From Thiobacillus sp. (GTDB lineage: Bacteria; Pseudomonadota; Gammaproteobacteria; Burkholderiales; Thiobacillaceae): DNA of 10,000 nt. The position numbers and the translations under genes are program-made. Positions 1 through 7,108 of the stretch are shown piece after piece (the stretch's first letter is position 1; each line of letters starts with the position of its first letter). The stretch lies in the NCBI GenBank assembly GCA_020216925.1, contig JAIWOL010000086.1:1-10000 (forward strand). The letters run 5' to 3'. Under the pieces are notes generated by a model. That model worked only from the letters and a program-made list of their open reading frames with translations, had not been told where the DNA came from and did not search any database.

Positions 1-1053
1 CTTGATGAAAGCGGCGGCGTGCGCGGCTTCCACATCCTGCAGCAGGGCGTCCAGGCCCTTGGCCTTGAGGGCCGAGATATAGTTGAAACGGGCAAAATCG
101 AGAAAGGCCAGCTTGCGGCCGATATCGCGCTTGATGTCGTCGCGCCGCTCCGGCGACAGGCCATCCCACTTGTTGACCGCCACTACCAGTGCGCGGCCGG
201 TTTCCAGCACGAAGCCGGCCAGATGGGCGTCCTGTTCGGAAATGTTCTCGCGCGCATCCAGCACCAGCACCACCACGTTGGCGTCCTCGATGGCTTGCAG
301 GGTCTTGATGACGGAGAATTTTTCGACCGTTTCGAAGACCTTGCCCTTGCGGCGCACGCCAGCCGTATCGATGAGTACATAGGGTTTGCCATTGCGCTCG
401 AATTCGACATAGATCGAGTCGCGCGTCGTACCGGGCTGGTCGAAAGCGATCACACGCTCCTCGCCGACCAGTGCGTTGACCAGCGTGGACTTGCCGACGT
501 TGGGTCGCCCAACCAGGGCGATCTTGGGTACACCAAAATCGTCGCCCTCTTCCTCGGTTTGCGGAAACGGCGCCAGGGCTTCTGCGACGAGATCGGCAAT
601 GCCGTCGCCATGCGCGCCGGAAATGGCCAGCGGCTCCCCCAGCGCCAGTTCATGGAATTCGGCGGTGACCACCGCGCGGTTCATGCCTTCGGTCTTGTTC
701 ACGGCGAGGAACACGGGACAAGCCGCGCGGCGCAGCCGGTCGGCGATGATCTTGTCCTGCGGCGTGAGCCCGTTGCGGCCGTCGACCAGAAAAATGACGG
801 CGTCGGCTTCGTCTATGGCCTGCAGGGTCTGCCGCGCCATCTCGGCCAGGATGCCATCCTTGGCCACGGGTTCGAGGCCGCCCGTGTCCACCACCAGATA
901 GGGCTTGCTGCCGATGCGGCCACGCCCGTAGTGACGGTCGCGCGTCATGCCCGGCATGTCGTGCACCAGCGCATCGCGGGTACCAGTCAGCCGGTTGAAG
1001 AGTGTGGATTTGCCGACGTTGGGCCGGCCAACGAGTACCAGAGTGGGAAGCAT
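1..1053 (-). CDS. der: Ribosome-assembly GTPase Der (EngA), 3' end cut by window edge
   Basis: Der is an essential GTPase with two tandem G domains that acts in the cytoplasm in late maturation of the 50S ribosomal subunit. The 351 residues visible contain both G domains. Domain 1 has the P-loop GRPNVGKST at 9-17, DTGG at 56-59 and NKTE at 119-122. Domain 2 has a second GRPNVGKST at 182-190, DTAG at 229-232, NKWD at 294-297 and a SALK G5 motif at 327-330. An acidic linker (PQTEEEGD, about 164-171) joins them. The frame is open to the left edge, so the C-terminal KH-like domain and the stop lie outside; family members run roughly 440-490 residues. The ATG at 1053 is the only sensible start, because a TGA lies in frame 12 bases upstream and the P-loop begins at residue 9. 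No Shine-Dalgarno sequence precedes it; the bases just before are CACCTCC. It follows bamB by 105 bases, as is usual in this cluster. Identification is very secure. Confidence 0.98.
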   Translation of the reverse strand, partial: MLPTLVLVGRPNVGKSTLFNRLTGTRDALVHDMPGMTRDRHYGRGRIGSKPYLVVDTGGLEPVAKDGILAEMARQTLQAIDEADAVIFLVDGRNGLTPQDKIIADRLRRAACPVFLAVNKTEGMNRAVVTAEFHELALGEPLAISGAHGDGIADLVAEALAPFPQTEEEGDDFGVPKIALVGRPNVGKSTLVNALVGEERVIAFDQPGTTRDSIYVEFERNGKPYVLIDTAGVRRKGKVFETVEKFSVIKTLQAIEDANVVVLVLDARENISEQDAHLAGFVLETGRALVVAVNKWDGLSPERRDDIKRDIGRKLAFLDFARFNYISALKAKGLDALLQDVEAAHAAAFIK

Positions 1054-1158
1054 GGAGGTGATTCAGGTAGACATTACAGGGCAGGCACGAAGACACAAAG
1101 CCGGGAAGACGGCAGACCGATGACCGGCTGTTGTCCTCCTGGCCTCATCGTTGCGTCA
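1054..1158 (-). other. bamB-der intergenic leader
   Basis: This 105-base gap is the longest break in the cluster. Read on the minus strand it contains an AGGAGG at 1140-1135 with no start codon at a useful distance, a 24-codon open frame starting with ATG at 1148 and stopping with TAA at 1076-1074, and CACCTCC (1060-1054) directly abutting the der ATG. I see no convincing sigma-70 promoter and no intrinsic terminator with a U tract. The gap most likely forms part of a polycistronic bamB-der transcript or a der leader. The tiny frame has no strong ribosome binding site of its own, so I do not call it a gene. Confidence 0.6.
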
Positions 1159-2328
1159 TCACTTCAGCCGGAAGGCGATGACGCTGCCCTTGCCGGTCTG
1201 CACCACGAAACCGGGGCCGATATCCACCGGAGCCGTGCGGACCGCATCGTCGACCTTGGCGCGGCCAAGAAAACGGCCGTCCTCGGTCGACAGCACATGC
1301 ACATAGCCCTGGCCGTCACCCACCACGATCCAGTTGCCCAGCGCGAGCGGTGCCGTGACCTGGCGGCGGGCGAGCTTGTCCTGCCGCCATCCGGCGCGGC
1401 CGCTCGCTTTGTCGTATGCGGTGACGGCGTCTTTGTCGTCGGTGACGTAGACGTTCTGGCCATCCATCGCCAGGCCACTGTTGCTCGATGTATCGCGCGC
1501 CCACAGGAGCGCGCCGGTCACCCGGTCGAAACAGGCCACGCGTCCCTGGTAAGCCACGGCACAGACCTGCCTGTCGTCGGCCGCCGGGTTGCCCATCACA
1601 TCCGCCACCCGTTCGAGTTCGGTTGCGCCGCGCGGCAGGGCCACCGTGGCCTCCCACAACTGCGCGCCGTTGGCGGGGTTAAGCGCGGCCAGCTTGCCTC
1701 CGGGGAAGCCGGCATAGAGCACGCCACCGGCAAGGGTGATGCCGCCCGAACCGCGCAGGGTCAGGGCCGGCAGATTGCGGCTGTAAAGCCACTTGCGGCT
1801 GCCATCGGCCGTGTCGAGACCGTGGATGCTGCCATCGCCGGTACGCACGATAGCCATGTTGCCGGCCACCAGCATCGTTCCAACCACTTCCGATGGCAGC
1901 GCGGCTTTCCAGCGTGGCTGGCCACTCGACAGATCCAGCGCGATCACCTCGCCCTTGCCACTGCCGGCAAGCACCACTCCGGCACCTGCCCCGGCTCCCG
2001 CAGACAGCCGCACGCCGGCATCACTGCGCCACGCCACGCTGCCATTGGCAACCGCAATGCGCACGACGCGCGTGCCGCCCGCGGCCACGACATGCTCTCC
2101 GCTCAGGGTGGGCTGCAACAGGCTGGCACCGGTTTCTCCGGTCTCGGCTTTCCAGGCTTCGGCAAGCGCCATGGCCGACTTGATCTCGACCAGTTCGGCC
2201 GGTTTGGCCTTGGTCGACCCCGAGCCGAACCAGCCGCCGACCGTGTTGCCGACGGAACTGCCCATGGATCCTATCGTGCCGCAGCCGGCAAGCAGCAGCG
2301 TCAGGGCGGGGATTGCCAGGCGTTTCAT
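1159..2328 (-). CDS. bamB: Outer membrane protein assembly lipoprotein BamB
   Basis: BamB is the beta-propeller lipoprotein of the BAM complex, which folds beta-barrel proteins into the outer membrane; it binds the BamA POTRA domains from the periplasmic side. The 389-residue product (E. coli BamB has about 392) begins with a lipoprotein signal peptide and lipobox LAGC, with the acylated Cys at 16. A flexible Gly/Ser-rich stretch follows to about residue 45. PQQ-type propeller repeats of the form 'ALD..sG...W' are visible near 86-103, 127-141, 166-182, 211-227, 262-279, 300-317 and 341-358, with a closing strand GSVIAF at 381-386. This fits an eight-bladed propeller. A BamA-contact-like loop LTLRG is at 189-193. 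The start ATG at 2328 overlaps the yfgM stop as TGATG. A GTG directly before it (2331-2329) is an alternative that would add one residue, and a GGAGGAG at 2345-2339 could serve either. Translational coupling to yfgM is likely. Confidence 0.95.
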   Translation of the reverse strand: MKRLAIPALTLLLAGCGTIGSMGSSVGNTVGGWFGSGSTKAKPAELVEIKSAMALAEAWKAETGETGASLLQPTLSGEHVVAAGGTRVVRIAVANGSVAWRSDAGVRLSAGAGAGAGVVLAGSGKGEVIALDLSSGQPRWKAALPSEVVGTMLVAGNMAIVRTGDGSIHGLDTADGSRKWLYSRNLPALTLRGSGGITLAGGVLYAGFPGGKLAALNPANGAQLWEATVALPRGATELERVADVMGNPAADDRQVCAVAYQGRVACFDRVTGALLWARDTSSNSGLAMDGQNVYVTDDKDAVTAYDKASGRAGWRQDKLARRQVTAPLALGNWIVVGDGQGYVHVLSTEDGRFLGRAKVDDAVRTAPVDIGPGFVVQTGKGSVIAFRLK

Positions 2329-2972
2329 CACTTGCTGTCTCCTCCCCCGAGGGCGTCGAGTTTCAGCTCGACGATGGCGCGATAGGGATTGTCTTCCTTC
2401 ATCTTGCCGAAGGCCGACCGATAGGCGGCACGGGCATCTTCGTGTTTGCCCTGCGCAAGCAGCACGTCGCCTTTCAGATCGTCGAAGCGCGGGGCAAAGG
2501 CATCACTGTGGCTGGCAGCCAGCGTTTTCAGCGCGGCATCATATTGTTTCTGATCGAGCTGCACGCCGGCCAGCCGCAGACGGGCAAGGTCCCTCACCGC
2601 CGGCTCCTTGCTGTTTGCCGCTGCCCATTCGAGCTGGGTCTGGGCGGTCTTGAGGTCACGCGCGCCCGCGTTGATCTTGGCAAGCAGAAGTGCGGCACGC
2701 GGCGCAAACGCCGTGTTGCCGTATTTCTCTACCAGCAGGCCGCCAGCTTCGCGGGCGCTCTTGAGATCGTTGGCCATGAGCGCCTGGGTGAGCTTGTCGT
2801 AGGCAGCCGCGGCTTCCAGGCTTTGCGCGAACGTGTGGTTTTGCCAGTAGCGCCAGCCTGCCGCAGCGGCAATCGCCACCGCCAGGCCCAGCATGGTCAG
2901 CGCCCCCCAGCGTTTCCACCAGGCCTTGAGTTCGTCCAGCCGTTCCTGTTCGTCGAGATCGTAGGTTGCCAT
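2328..2972 (-). CDS. yfgM: YfgM-family Sec translocon-associated TPR protein
   Basis: YfgM (also called AncA) is a membrane-anchored protein that, with PpiD, associates with the SecYEG translocon and is thought to help pass secreted proteins to periplasmic chaperones. The 214-residue product shows the family layout: a short charged cytoplasmic N-terminus with the conserved DEQERLDELKAWWKRWG-like segment (7-23), one transmembrane helix at about 24-42 (rich in Ala, Leu and Gly), and a periplasmic alpha-helical TPR-like domain from about 48 to 205. Helical repeats are seen around 55-85, 88-118, 125-152 and 160-190. E. coli YfgM is about 206 residues. The ATG at 2972 is 12 bases after the hisS stop and has no strong Shine-Dalgarno sequence, so coupling to hisS translation is plausible. 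Placement between hisS and bamB supports the name. The biochemical role is inferred from family and position. Confidence 0.93.
   Translation of the reverse strand: MATYDLDEQERLDELKAWWKRWGALTMLGLAVAIAAAAGWRYWQNHTFAQSLEAAAAYDKLTQALMANDLKSAREAGGLLVEKYGNTAFAPRAALLLAKINAGARDLKTAQTQLEWAAANSKEPAVRDLARLRLAGVQLDQKQYDAALKTLAASHSDAFAPRFDDLKGDVLLAQGKHEDARAAYRSAFGKMKEDNPYRAIVELKLDALGGGDSK
2339..2345 (-). promoter_or_regulatory. Ribosome binding site of bamB
   Basis: GGAGGAG lies inside the 3' end of yfgM. It is 10 bases from the ATG at 2328 and 7 bases from the tandem GTG at 2331. The spacing slightly favours GTG while codon preference favours ATG; the two proteins differ by one N-terminal Met. It is one of the clearer Shine-Dalgarno sites in the window. 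Confidence 0.7.
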
Positions 2973-2984
2973 GATGTGATAAGC

Positions 2985-4238
2985 CTATTTGAGTAGTTGG
3001 ATTGCGCGCGCCAGATCGACGCGCAGTTGTTCCGCTTCGACGCGCAGGGGTTTCAGCGTCACCTCGCCGGTCGCGGCCTCGTCGTCGCCGATGATGACGG
3101 CGTACCGGGCGCGGCTGGCGTCGGCCTTTTTCATTTGTGACTTGAAGCTGCCGCCGCCGAGGTGCATCACCGCCGCCAGTCCATCGGCACGCAAGGCTGC
3201 CGCCACCCGCCAGGCGTGCGCCGCCGCCTGTTCGCCCGCGTGCACGATGTAGGCATCCGGCGCGGCAGCGGCAGGCACGCTGCCCGCAATTTCCATCAGG
3301 GCCAGCAGGCGCTCGATCCCCATCGCGAACCCGGCTGCAGGGGCAGGCTTTCCACCCAGTTGCCCGATGAGCCCATCGTATCGCCCGCCCGCACATACCG
3401 TACCCTGTGCGCCGAGCTGGTCGGTCACCCATTCGAACACGGTGCGGTTGTAGTAATCGAGTCCGCGCACCAGGCGCGGATTGATTTCAAATGCCACGCC
3501 GTTGGCCGCGAGCAAGGCCTGCACACCGTCAAAGTGGGCGCGCGCCTCGTCGTCCAGTTCGTCCATGAGCCGGGGAGCCGCTTCGTTGACGCCGGCCATC
3601 GCCGGGTTCTTGCTGTCGAGTATGCGCAGCGGGTTGGTGTGCAGGCGGCGGCGGCCATCCTCGTCGAGCCGGTCGAGATGCTGTTCGTAATAGGCGATCA
3701 GCTTTGCGCGATGGCGCTGCCGTGCCTCGGCGTCCCCCAGCGTATTGAGTTGCAGCGTCGGCGCGATGCCCAGCGCACGCCACAGGTCGGCGCACATGAC
3801 GATCAGTTCGGCGTCGACGTCCGGTCCGCCAAAGCCGAGCGCTTCCACGCCCACCTGATGGAACTGGCGATAGCGCCCTTTTTGCGGACGTTCGTGGCGG
3901 AACATCGGCCCGGCGTACCAGAGACGCTTGCCGCCGTCGTACAGCAGGTTGTGCTGGATGGCGGCTCGCACCGCACTGGCCGTGCCTTCCGGGCGCAGCG
4001 TCAGGGTTTCGCCGTTGAGTTCGTCGACAAAGGTGTACATCTCCTTTTCGACGATATCGGTCACCTCGCCGATGGCGCGCTTGAAAAGGCCGGTATGTTC
4101 GAGGATGGGCGTGCGCAGTTCGCGATAGCCGTAGCGCCGCAACCAGTCGCGCACGATGGATTCGAACGCCTGCCAGGTCTCCACCGCATCGGGAAGGCCA
4201 TCGTTCATGCCGCGCACGGATTGAATGGAGAGGCTCAT
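2985..4238 (-). CDS. hisS: Histidyl-tRNA synthetase
   Basis: HisS is a class II aminoacyl-tRNA synthetase that charges tRNA-His with histidine in the cytoplasm as a homodimer. The 417-residue product (E. coli about 424) carries the family motifs in order: the N-terminal [12 protein letters not shown] at 5-16; [10 protein letters not shown] at 79-88; motif 2 with [16 protein letters not shown] at 113-128; the histidine-specific HisA segment [15 protein letters not shown] at 256-270; the HisB segment GGRYDGL at 284-290; and motif 3 GFAMGIERL at 303-311. The anticodon-binding domain occupies about 325-417 and includes [13 protein letters not shown]. The frame is open further upstream to a TTG at 4289, but the ATG at 4238 places the conserved RGMNDGLP at the usual distance from the N-terminus, so I chose it. 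No Shine-Dalgarno sequence is evident. A strong hairpin lies in the 63-base leader between ispG and hisS. Confidence 0.98.
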   Translation of the reverse strand: MSLSIQSVRGMNDGLPDAVETWQAFESIVRDWLRRYGYRELRTPILEHTGLFKRAIGEVTDIVEKEMYTFVDELNGETLTLRPEGTASAVRAAIQHNLLYDGGKRLWYAGPMFRHERPQKGRYRQFHQVGVEALGFGGPDVDAELIVMCADLWRALGIAPTLQLNTLGDAEARQRHRAKLIAYYEQHLDRLDEDGRRRLHTNPLRILDSKNPAMAGVNEAAPRLMDELDDEARAHFDGVQALLAANGVAFEINPRLVRGLDYYNRTVFEWVTDQLGAQGTVCAGGRYDGLIGQLGGKPAPAAGFAMGIERLLALMEIAGSVPAAAAPDAYIVHAGEQAAAHAWRVAAALRADGLAAVMHLGGGSFKSQMKKADASRARYAVIIGDDEAATGEVTLKPLRVEAEQLRVDLARAIQLLK

Positions 4239-4301
4239 AAATTCGGGAAAATCAACAAACGGGACGGAAGCGGAGGACGGCAAGGACAACCTTTCCGTCG
4301 A
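4239..4301 (-). promoter_or_regulatory. ispG-hisS intergenic leader with hairpin
   Basis: Just after the ispG stop, the minus-strand arms GACGGAAAGG (4299-4290) and CCTTGCCGTC (4285-4276) form a 10-position stem with a single A-G mismatch and a TTGT loop. A second segment, TTCCGTC (4269-4263), pairs perfectly over 7 bases with the same left arm (4299-4293), so two mutually exclusive hairpins are possible. No U tract follows the first hairpin directly, though the RNA becomes U-rich near 4260-4240 just before the hisS ATG. The inverted repeats are seen directly. A role as an mRNA processing, stability or attenuation element is inference. Confidence 0.45.
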
Positions 4302-5525
4302 TCACGGCCTGGCTCCATACCGACTGCGCACGTAGTCTTCAACGATGGACTGGAACTCGGCCGCGATGCGTTCGCCCTTCAGCGTCACTGTCTTTTCGCC
4401 ATCGACATACACCGGCGCCACCGGCACTTCGCCGGTGCCAGGCAGGGAAATGCCGATGTTGGCGTGTTTGGACTCGCCCGGCCCATTGACCACACAGCCC
4501 ATCACGGCCACCTGCATCGTCTCGACGCCGGGATACTGGCTGCGCCAGATCGGCATCTGGGTGCGCAGATAGGTTTCGATATCCCGCGCAAGTTCCTGGA
4601 ATACGGTTGAGGTGGTGCGTCCGCACCCCGGGCATGCCGTGACTTGCGGGGTGAACGCACGCAGGCCGAGGGATTGCAGGATTTCCTGGCCGACCGTCAC
4701 CTCCTTGGTGCGCTCGCCGCCGGGTTCGGGCGTGAGCGAAATCCGGATGGTGTCGCCTATGCCTTCCTGTAGCAGCACCGCCAGCGCAGCCGTCGAGGCG
4801 ACGATGCCCTTGCTGCCCATGCCGGCTTCGGTGAGGCCGAGGTGCAGCGGATAATCACACTGCGATGCGAGTTCGCGGTAGACGGCGATCAGATCCTGCA
4901 CCCGGCTCATCTTGCAGGACAGGATGATCTTGTCGCCCCCCAGCCCGAGTTCCTCGGCCTTGTGTGCCGACTCCAGCGCAGATGCCACCATCGCGCGGCG
5001 CATCACCACATCGGCGTTTTCCGGCTGCGCCAGGCGCGCGTTCTCGTCCATCATGCGCGCGACGATGGACGGGTCCAGGCTGCCCCAGTTGACGCCGATG
5101 CGAACCGGCTTGTCGTAGCGACAGGCAATCTCGATCAGCGTGGCGAACTGTTCGTCTCGCTTGCTGCCGCGCCCGATATTGCCGGGGTTGATGCGCAGCT
5201 TGGCCAGCGCCTGCGCGCATTCGGGCACCTGGGTCAAGAGCTTGTGGCCATTGAAATGGAAATCGCCGATCAAGGGCACCCGGTAGCCAAGCGCGTCGAG
5301 ACGTTCACGGATGCGCGGTACCGCAGCGGCCGCCTCCACCGTGTTGACGGTCAGCCGCACCAGCTCGGAGCCGGCATCGGCGAGCGCCTGAACCTGCTTG
5401 ACAGTGGCCGTGATATCGACCGTGTCGGTATTGGTCATCGACTGCACCACCACGGGCGCGTCGCCGCCGACCAGAACCTGGCCGATCCGCACCTGGCGGG
5501 TAGGACGTCGGGAAAGTGTAGCCAT
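4302..5525 (-). CDS. ispG: 4-hydroxy-3-methylbut-2-enyl diphosphate synthase IspG (GcpE)
   Basis: IspG is a cytoplasmic [4Fe-4S] enzyme of the MEP (non-mevalonate) pathway. It reductively opens the cyclic diphosphate MEcPP to HMBPP, the substrate of IspH, using electrons from flavodoxin or ferredoxin. The 407-residue product has an N-terminal TIM-barrel domain (about 10-285), with VQSMTNTDT at 28-36, IGDFHFNGH at 86-94, LRINPGNIG at 110-118 and IGVNWGSL at 143-150. The C-terminal Fe-S domain supplies Cys298 and Cys301 (ACPGCGR), Cys344 ([12 protein letters not shown]) and Glu351, matching the three Cys and one Glu cluster ligands of the family. The 43-residue spacing between Cys301 and Cys344 is longer than the 32 in E. 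coli, and the protein is longer than E. coli's 372 residues, a form I associate with Betaproteobacteria. The ATG at 5525 lies 9 bases after the rodZ stop, without a clear Shine-Dalgarno sequence, so translation is probably coupled to rodZ. Confidence 0.98.
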   Translation of the reverse strand: MATLSRRPTRQVRIGQVLVGGDAPVVVQSMTNTDTVDITATVKQVQALADAGSELVRLTVNTVEAAAAVPRIRERLDALGYRVPLIGDFHFNGHKLLTQVPECAQALAKLRINPGNIGRGSKRDEQFATLIEIACRYDKPVRIGVNWGSLDPSIVARMMDENARLAQPENADVVMRRAMVASALESAHKAEELGLGGDKIILSCKMSRVQDLIAVYRELASQCDYPLHLGLTEAGMGSKGIVASTAALAVLLQEGIGDTIRISLTPEPGGERTKEVTVGQEILQSLGLRAFTPQVTACPGCGRTTSTVFQELARDIETYLRTQMPIWRSQYPGVETMQVAVMGCVVNGPGESKHANIGISLPGTGEVPVAPVYVDGEKTVTLKGERIAAEFQSIVEDYVRSRYGARP

Positions 5526-5534
5526 CGGTGGGGC

Positions 5535-6332
5535 CTATTCTTCGAGGGTGAAACGCGCCACGGTCACCCCGATAAAAGGCTTCATGTCGATGGGACGGCC
5601 GTTGTAACTCAAGCGCACCTGCGCTGCATTGCCGATCACCAGGTCGAACGGTGGCTGCCCCTTGAGCTCGACATGGCTGCCGGGCTGATTGAGTTTGCGC
5701 AACAACATCCGGCCTCCTGCGTCCTTGATTTCCACCCACGACTCATCACCAAACTCCAGCAACAAGGTGCCTTGCGCAACCGGGTCGTCGGGTTTTTCCG
5801 CTTCGACCGCCGGCGTGGCCTCGGCGGGCACGATCGCTGGCGCTTCGGCGGGCGGGGCCGCGGGTTGTCCGGTCTGCCGGGCGGCCGCCGAGGCCAGGAC
5901 AGACGCCGGCGGCGCACTCACTGCCGGATCATGCTCCTCCACATCGCTATTGAGCCACCAATACAGCCCCACGGGGACAGCAGCAGCAAGCAGCAAGCCC
6001 AGCAACAGCAGAAGCAGCCAGGGTGAAACCGTGCTGCGCTCCGCAGGCGGTGGCGCGGCATGCTGCACCACCGGGGCCGAATCCGCAGGCGCACCGGCCA
6101 TGTCCGCCAGCAGCGTCTCGGGGTCCAACCCAAGCAGCCTGGCGTAATTGCGAACGAAACCGCGGGCAAACACGGGCTGCCCCAGACTCTCGAAATCCTC
6201 GCACTCCATCGCGTCGATCTGGCGATGCATGAGCCGCAGACGGCCGGCGGCTTCCTCTACGGACAAGCCCTGCGCCTCGCGCGCAGCACGCAGGCGCGAA
6301 CCCACCGACGACGGAAAGACCGCTTCGCTCAT
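5535..6332 (-). CDS. rodZ: Cytoskeletal/cell-shape protein RodZ
   Basis: RodZ is a bitopic inner-membrane protein that links cytoplasmic MreB filaments to the peptidoglycan elongation machinery and helps set rod shape. The 265-residue product has the family architecture. A cytoplasmic Cro/C1-type helix-turn-helix domain spans about 9-75 and includes GSRLRAAREAQGLSVEEAA (11-29) and FARGFVRNYARLLGLDPE (55-72). A linker leads to one transmembrane helix at about 105-127, which is very Leu-rich and ends in LYWW. A low-complexity Ala/Pro/Glu periplasmic stretch (137-185) precedes a C-terminal beta-rich DUF4115-type domain (187-265) with FGDESWVEIKDAGG and LVIGNAAQVRLSYNGRPID. The HTH here is a protein-interaction module rather than a proven DNA binder. 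The start ATG at 6332 overlaps the pilW stop as ATGA, so translation is coupled. The frame happens to stay open far upstream through pilW, but the conserved domain begins only after this Met. E. coli RodZ is longer, about 337 residues, mainly in the linker. Confidence 0.94.
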   Translation of the reverse strand: MSEAVFPSSVGSRLRAAREAQGLSVEEAAGRLRLMHRQIDAMECEDFESLGQPVFARGFVRNYARLLGLDPETLLADMAGAPADSAPVVQHAAPPPAERSTVSPWLLLLLLGLLLAAAVPVGLYWWLNSDVEEHDPAVSAPPASVLASAAARQTGQPAAPPAEAPAIVPAEATPAVEAEKPDDPVAQGTLLLEFGDESWVEIKDAGGRMLLRKLNQPGSHVELKGQPPFDLVIGNAAQVRLSYNGRPIDMKPFIGVTVARFTLEE

Positions 6333-7108
6333 TCGTACTGCCCCGCCAGCAACAGACGGGCTTCGTTCGAATCCGGGAAGCGCTTGCGCAGTTGCAAGCC
6401 ATACGCCGCTTCCTGCGCGCGGTCGCCGAGTTTGCGCTCGACGCGCACCCCAAGCCACAGACTGGCGGCTGAGGGCGGCACAAGTTCGTCGTGGCGCGCC
6501 AGCAGCCGCCGGGCTTCCGGCAGGCGCCCCTGGCGCAGGCGCAGGCCCGCCAGCCGCAACAGCGTGCCCGGATTGTCGGGCTGCAGTTTCAGCGATTTGA
6601 CCAGGTTGGCTTCGGCAAGTGCAAGATCGCCTTTCATTTCGGCGCACTGACCGGCATTGGCGATGGCCACTTCGGGCTGCGGATAGAGCGGGTTGCGCAA
6701 GGCAGCCGCAAACTGTTCCAGCCCCTCGTCGTAGCGGCCCCGCGTGCAGAGAAACCAGCCGTAATTGTTGCGCGCCTCGGAATCGGCGCGGTCCAGATCG
6801 ATGGCGCGGCGGAAGTTTTCTTCGGCCAGCTTGTCCTCGGCCAGCTCCATGTAAATCAGGCCGTAGATGTTGTAGGCGGGGCTGAAGCGGCTGTCGACGG
6901 TGATGGCCTTGCGCAGTTCTTCGAGCGCGATCTTGTACTGCGCGCGCCCGTAATACGCTGCCGCCAGTTCGGTAAACGTGCGGGCGCGTTGCCGGGCCTC
7001 GCTGTCTGGCGTGGTCTGAGCGGCAACGTTGCCGCCGCTGGTATCGCCGGGTTGCACCGCGCATCCCGAGAGCCACGCGGTCATGCACAACAGGGCGAGT
7101 CGCTTCAT
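6329..7108 (-). CDS. pilW: Type IV pilus pilotin lipoprotein PilW/PilF (TPR)
   Basis: This family (PilF in Pseudomonas, PilW in Neisseria) is an outer-membrane TPR lipoprotein needed for correct localisation and multimerisation of the PilQ secretin during type IV pilus biogenesis. The 259-residue product starts with a lipoprotein signal peptide ending in the lipobox LSGC, with the acylated Cys at 16. A short polar linker (17-40) is followed by about six TPR units near 43-72, 77-106, 111-140, 147-178, 180-211 and 216-246. Characteristic segments are [40 protein letters not shown] and [20 protein letters not shown]. The ATG at 7108 overlaps the rlmN stop as ATGA and is preceded by AGGAGG, which settles this start against a longer upstream frame. 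Position between rlmN and rodZ matches the known pilF/pilW locus. No other pilus genes are in the window, so pilus function is inferred from family. Confidence 0.93.
   Translation of the reverse strand: MKRLALLCMTAWLSGCAVQPGDTSGGNVAAQTTPDSEARQRARTFTELAAAYYGRAQYKIALEELRKAITVDSRFSPAYNIYGLIYMELAEDKLAEENFRRAIDLDRADSEARNNYGWFLCTRGRYDEGLEQFAAALRNPLYPQPEVAIANAGQCAEMKGDLALAEANLVKSLKLQPDNPGTLLRLAGLRLRQGRLPEARRLLARHDELVPPSAASLWLGVRVERKLGDRAQEAAYGLQLRKRFPDSNEARLLLAGQYE

Noticed and set aside
1108..1135. Imperfect inverted repeat in the bamB-der gap, possible terminator
   Set aside because: Several positions pair only as G-T on the plus strand and become A-C mismatches in the minus-strand transcript, and no U tract follows.
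19..2385. A 788-codon open frame on the plus strand, and other long plus-strand frames at 3162-4610, 4842-6026 and 7120-8100
   Set aside because: They lie antisense to der, bamB, hisS, ispG, rodZ and rlmN, whose conserved motifs are unmistakable on the minus strand. Long antisense frames are expected in GC-rich genes, and their translations show no recognisable domain.
4239..4289. Longer HisS N-terminus starting at a TTG at 4289
   Set aside because: It adds 17 non-conserved residues and uses a rare start codon, while the ATG at 4238 gives the family-standard N-terminus.
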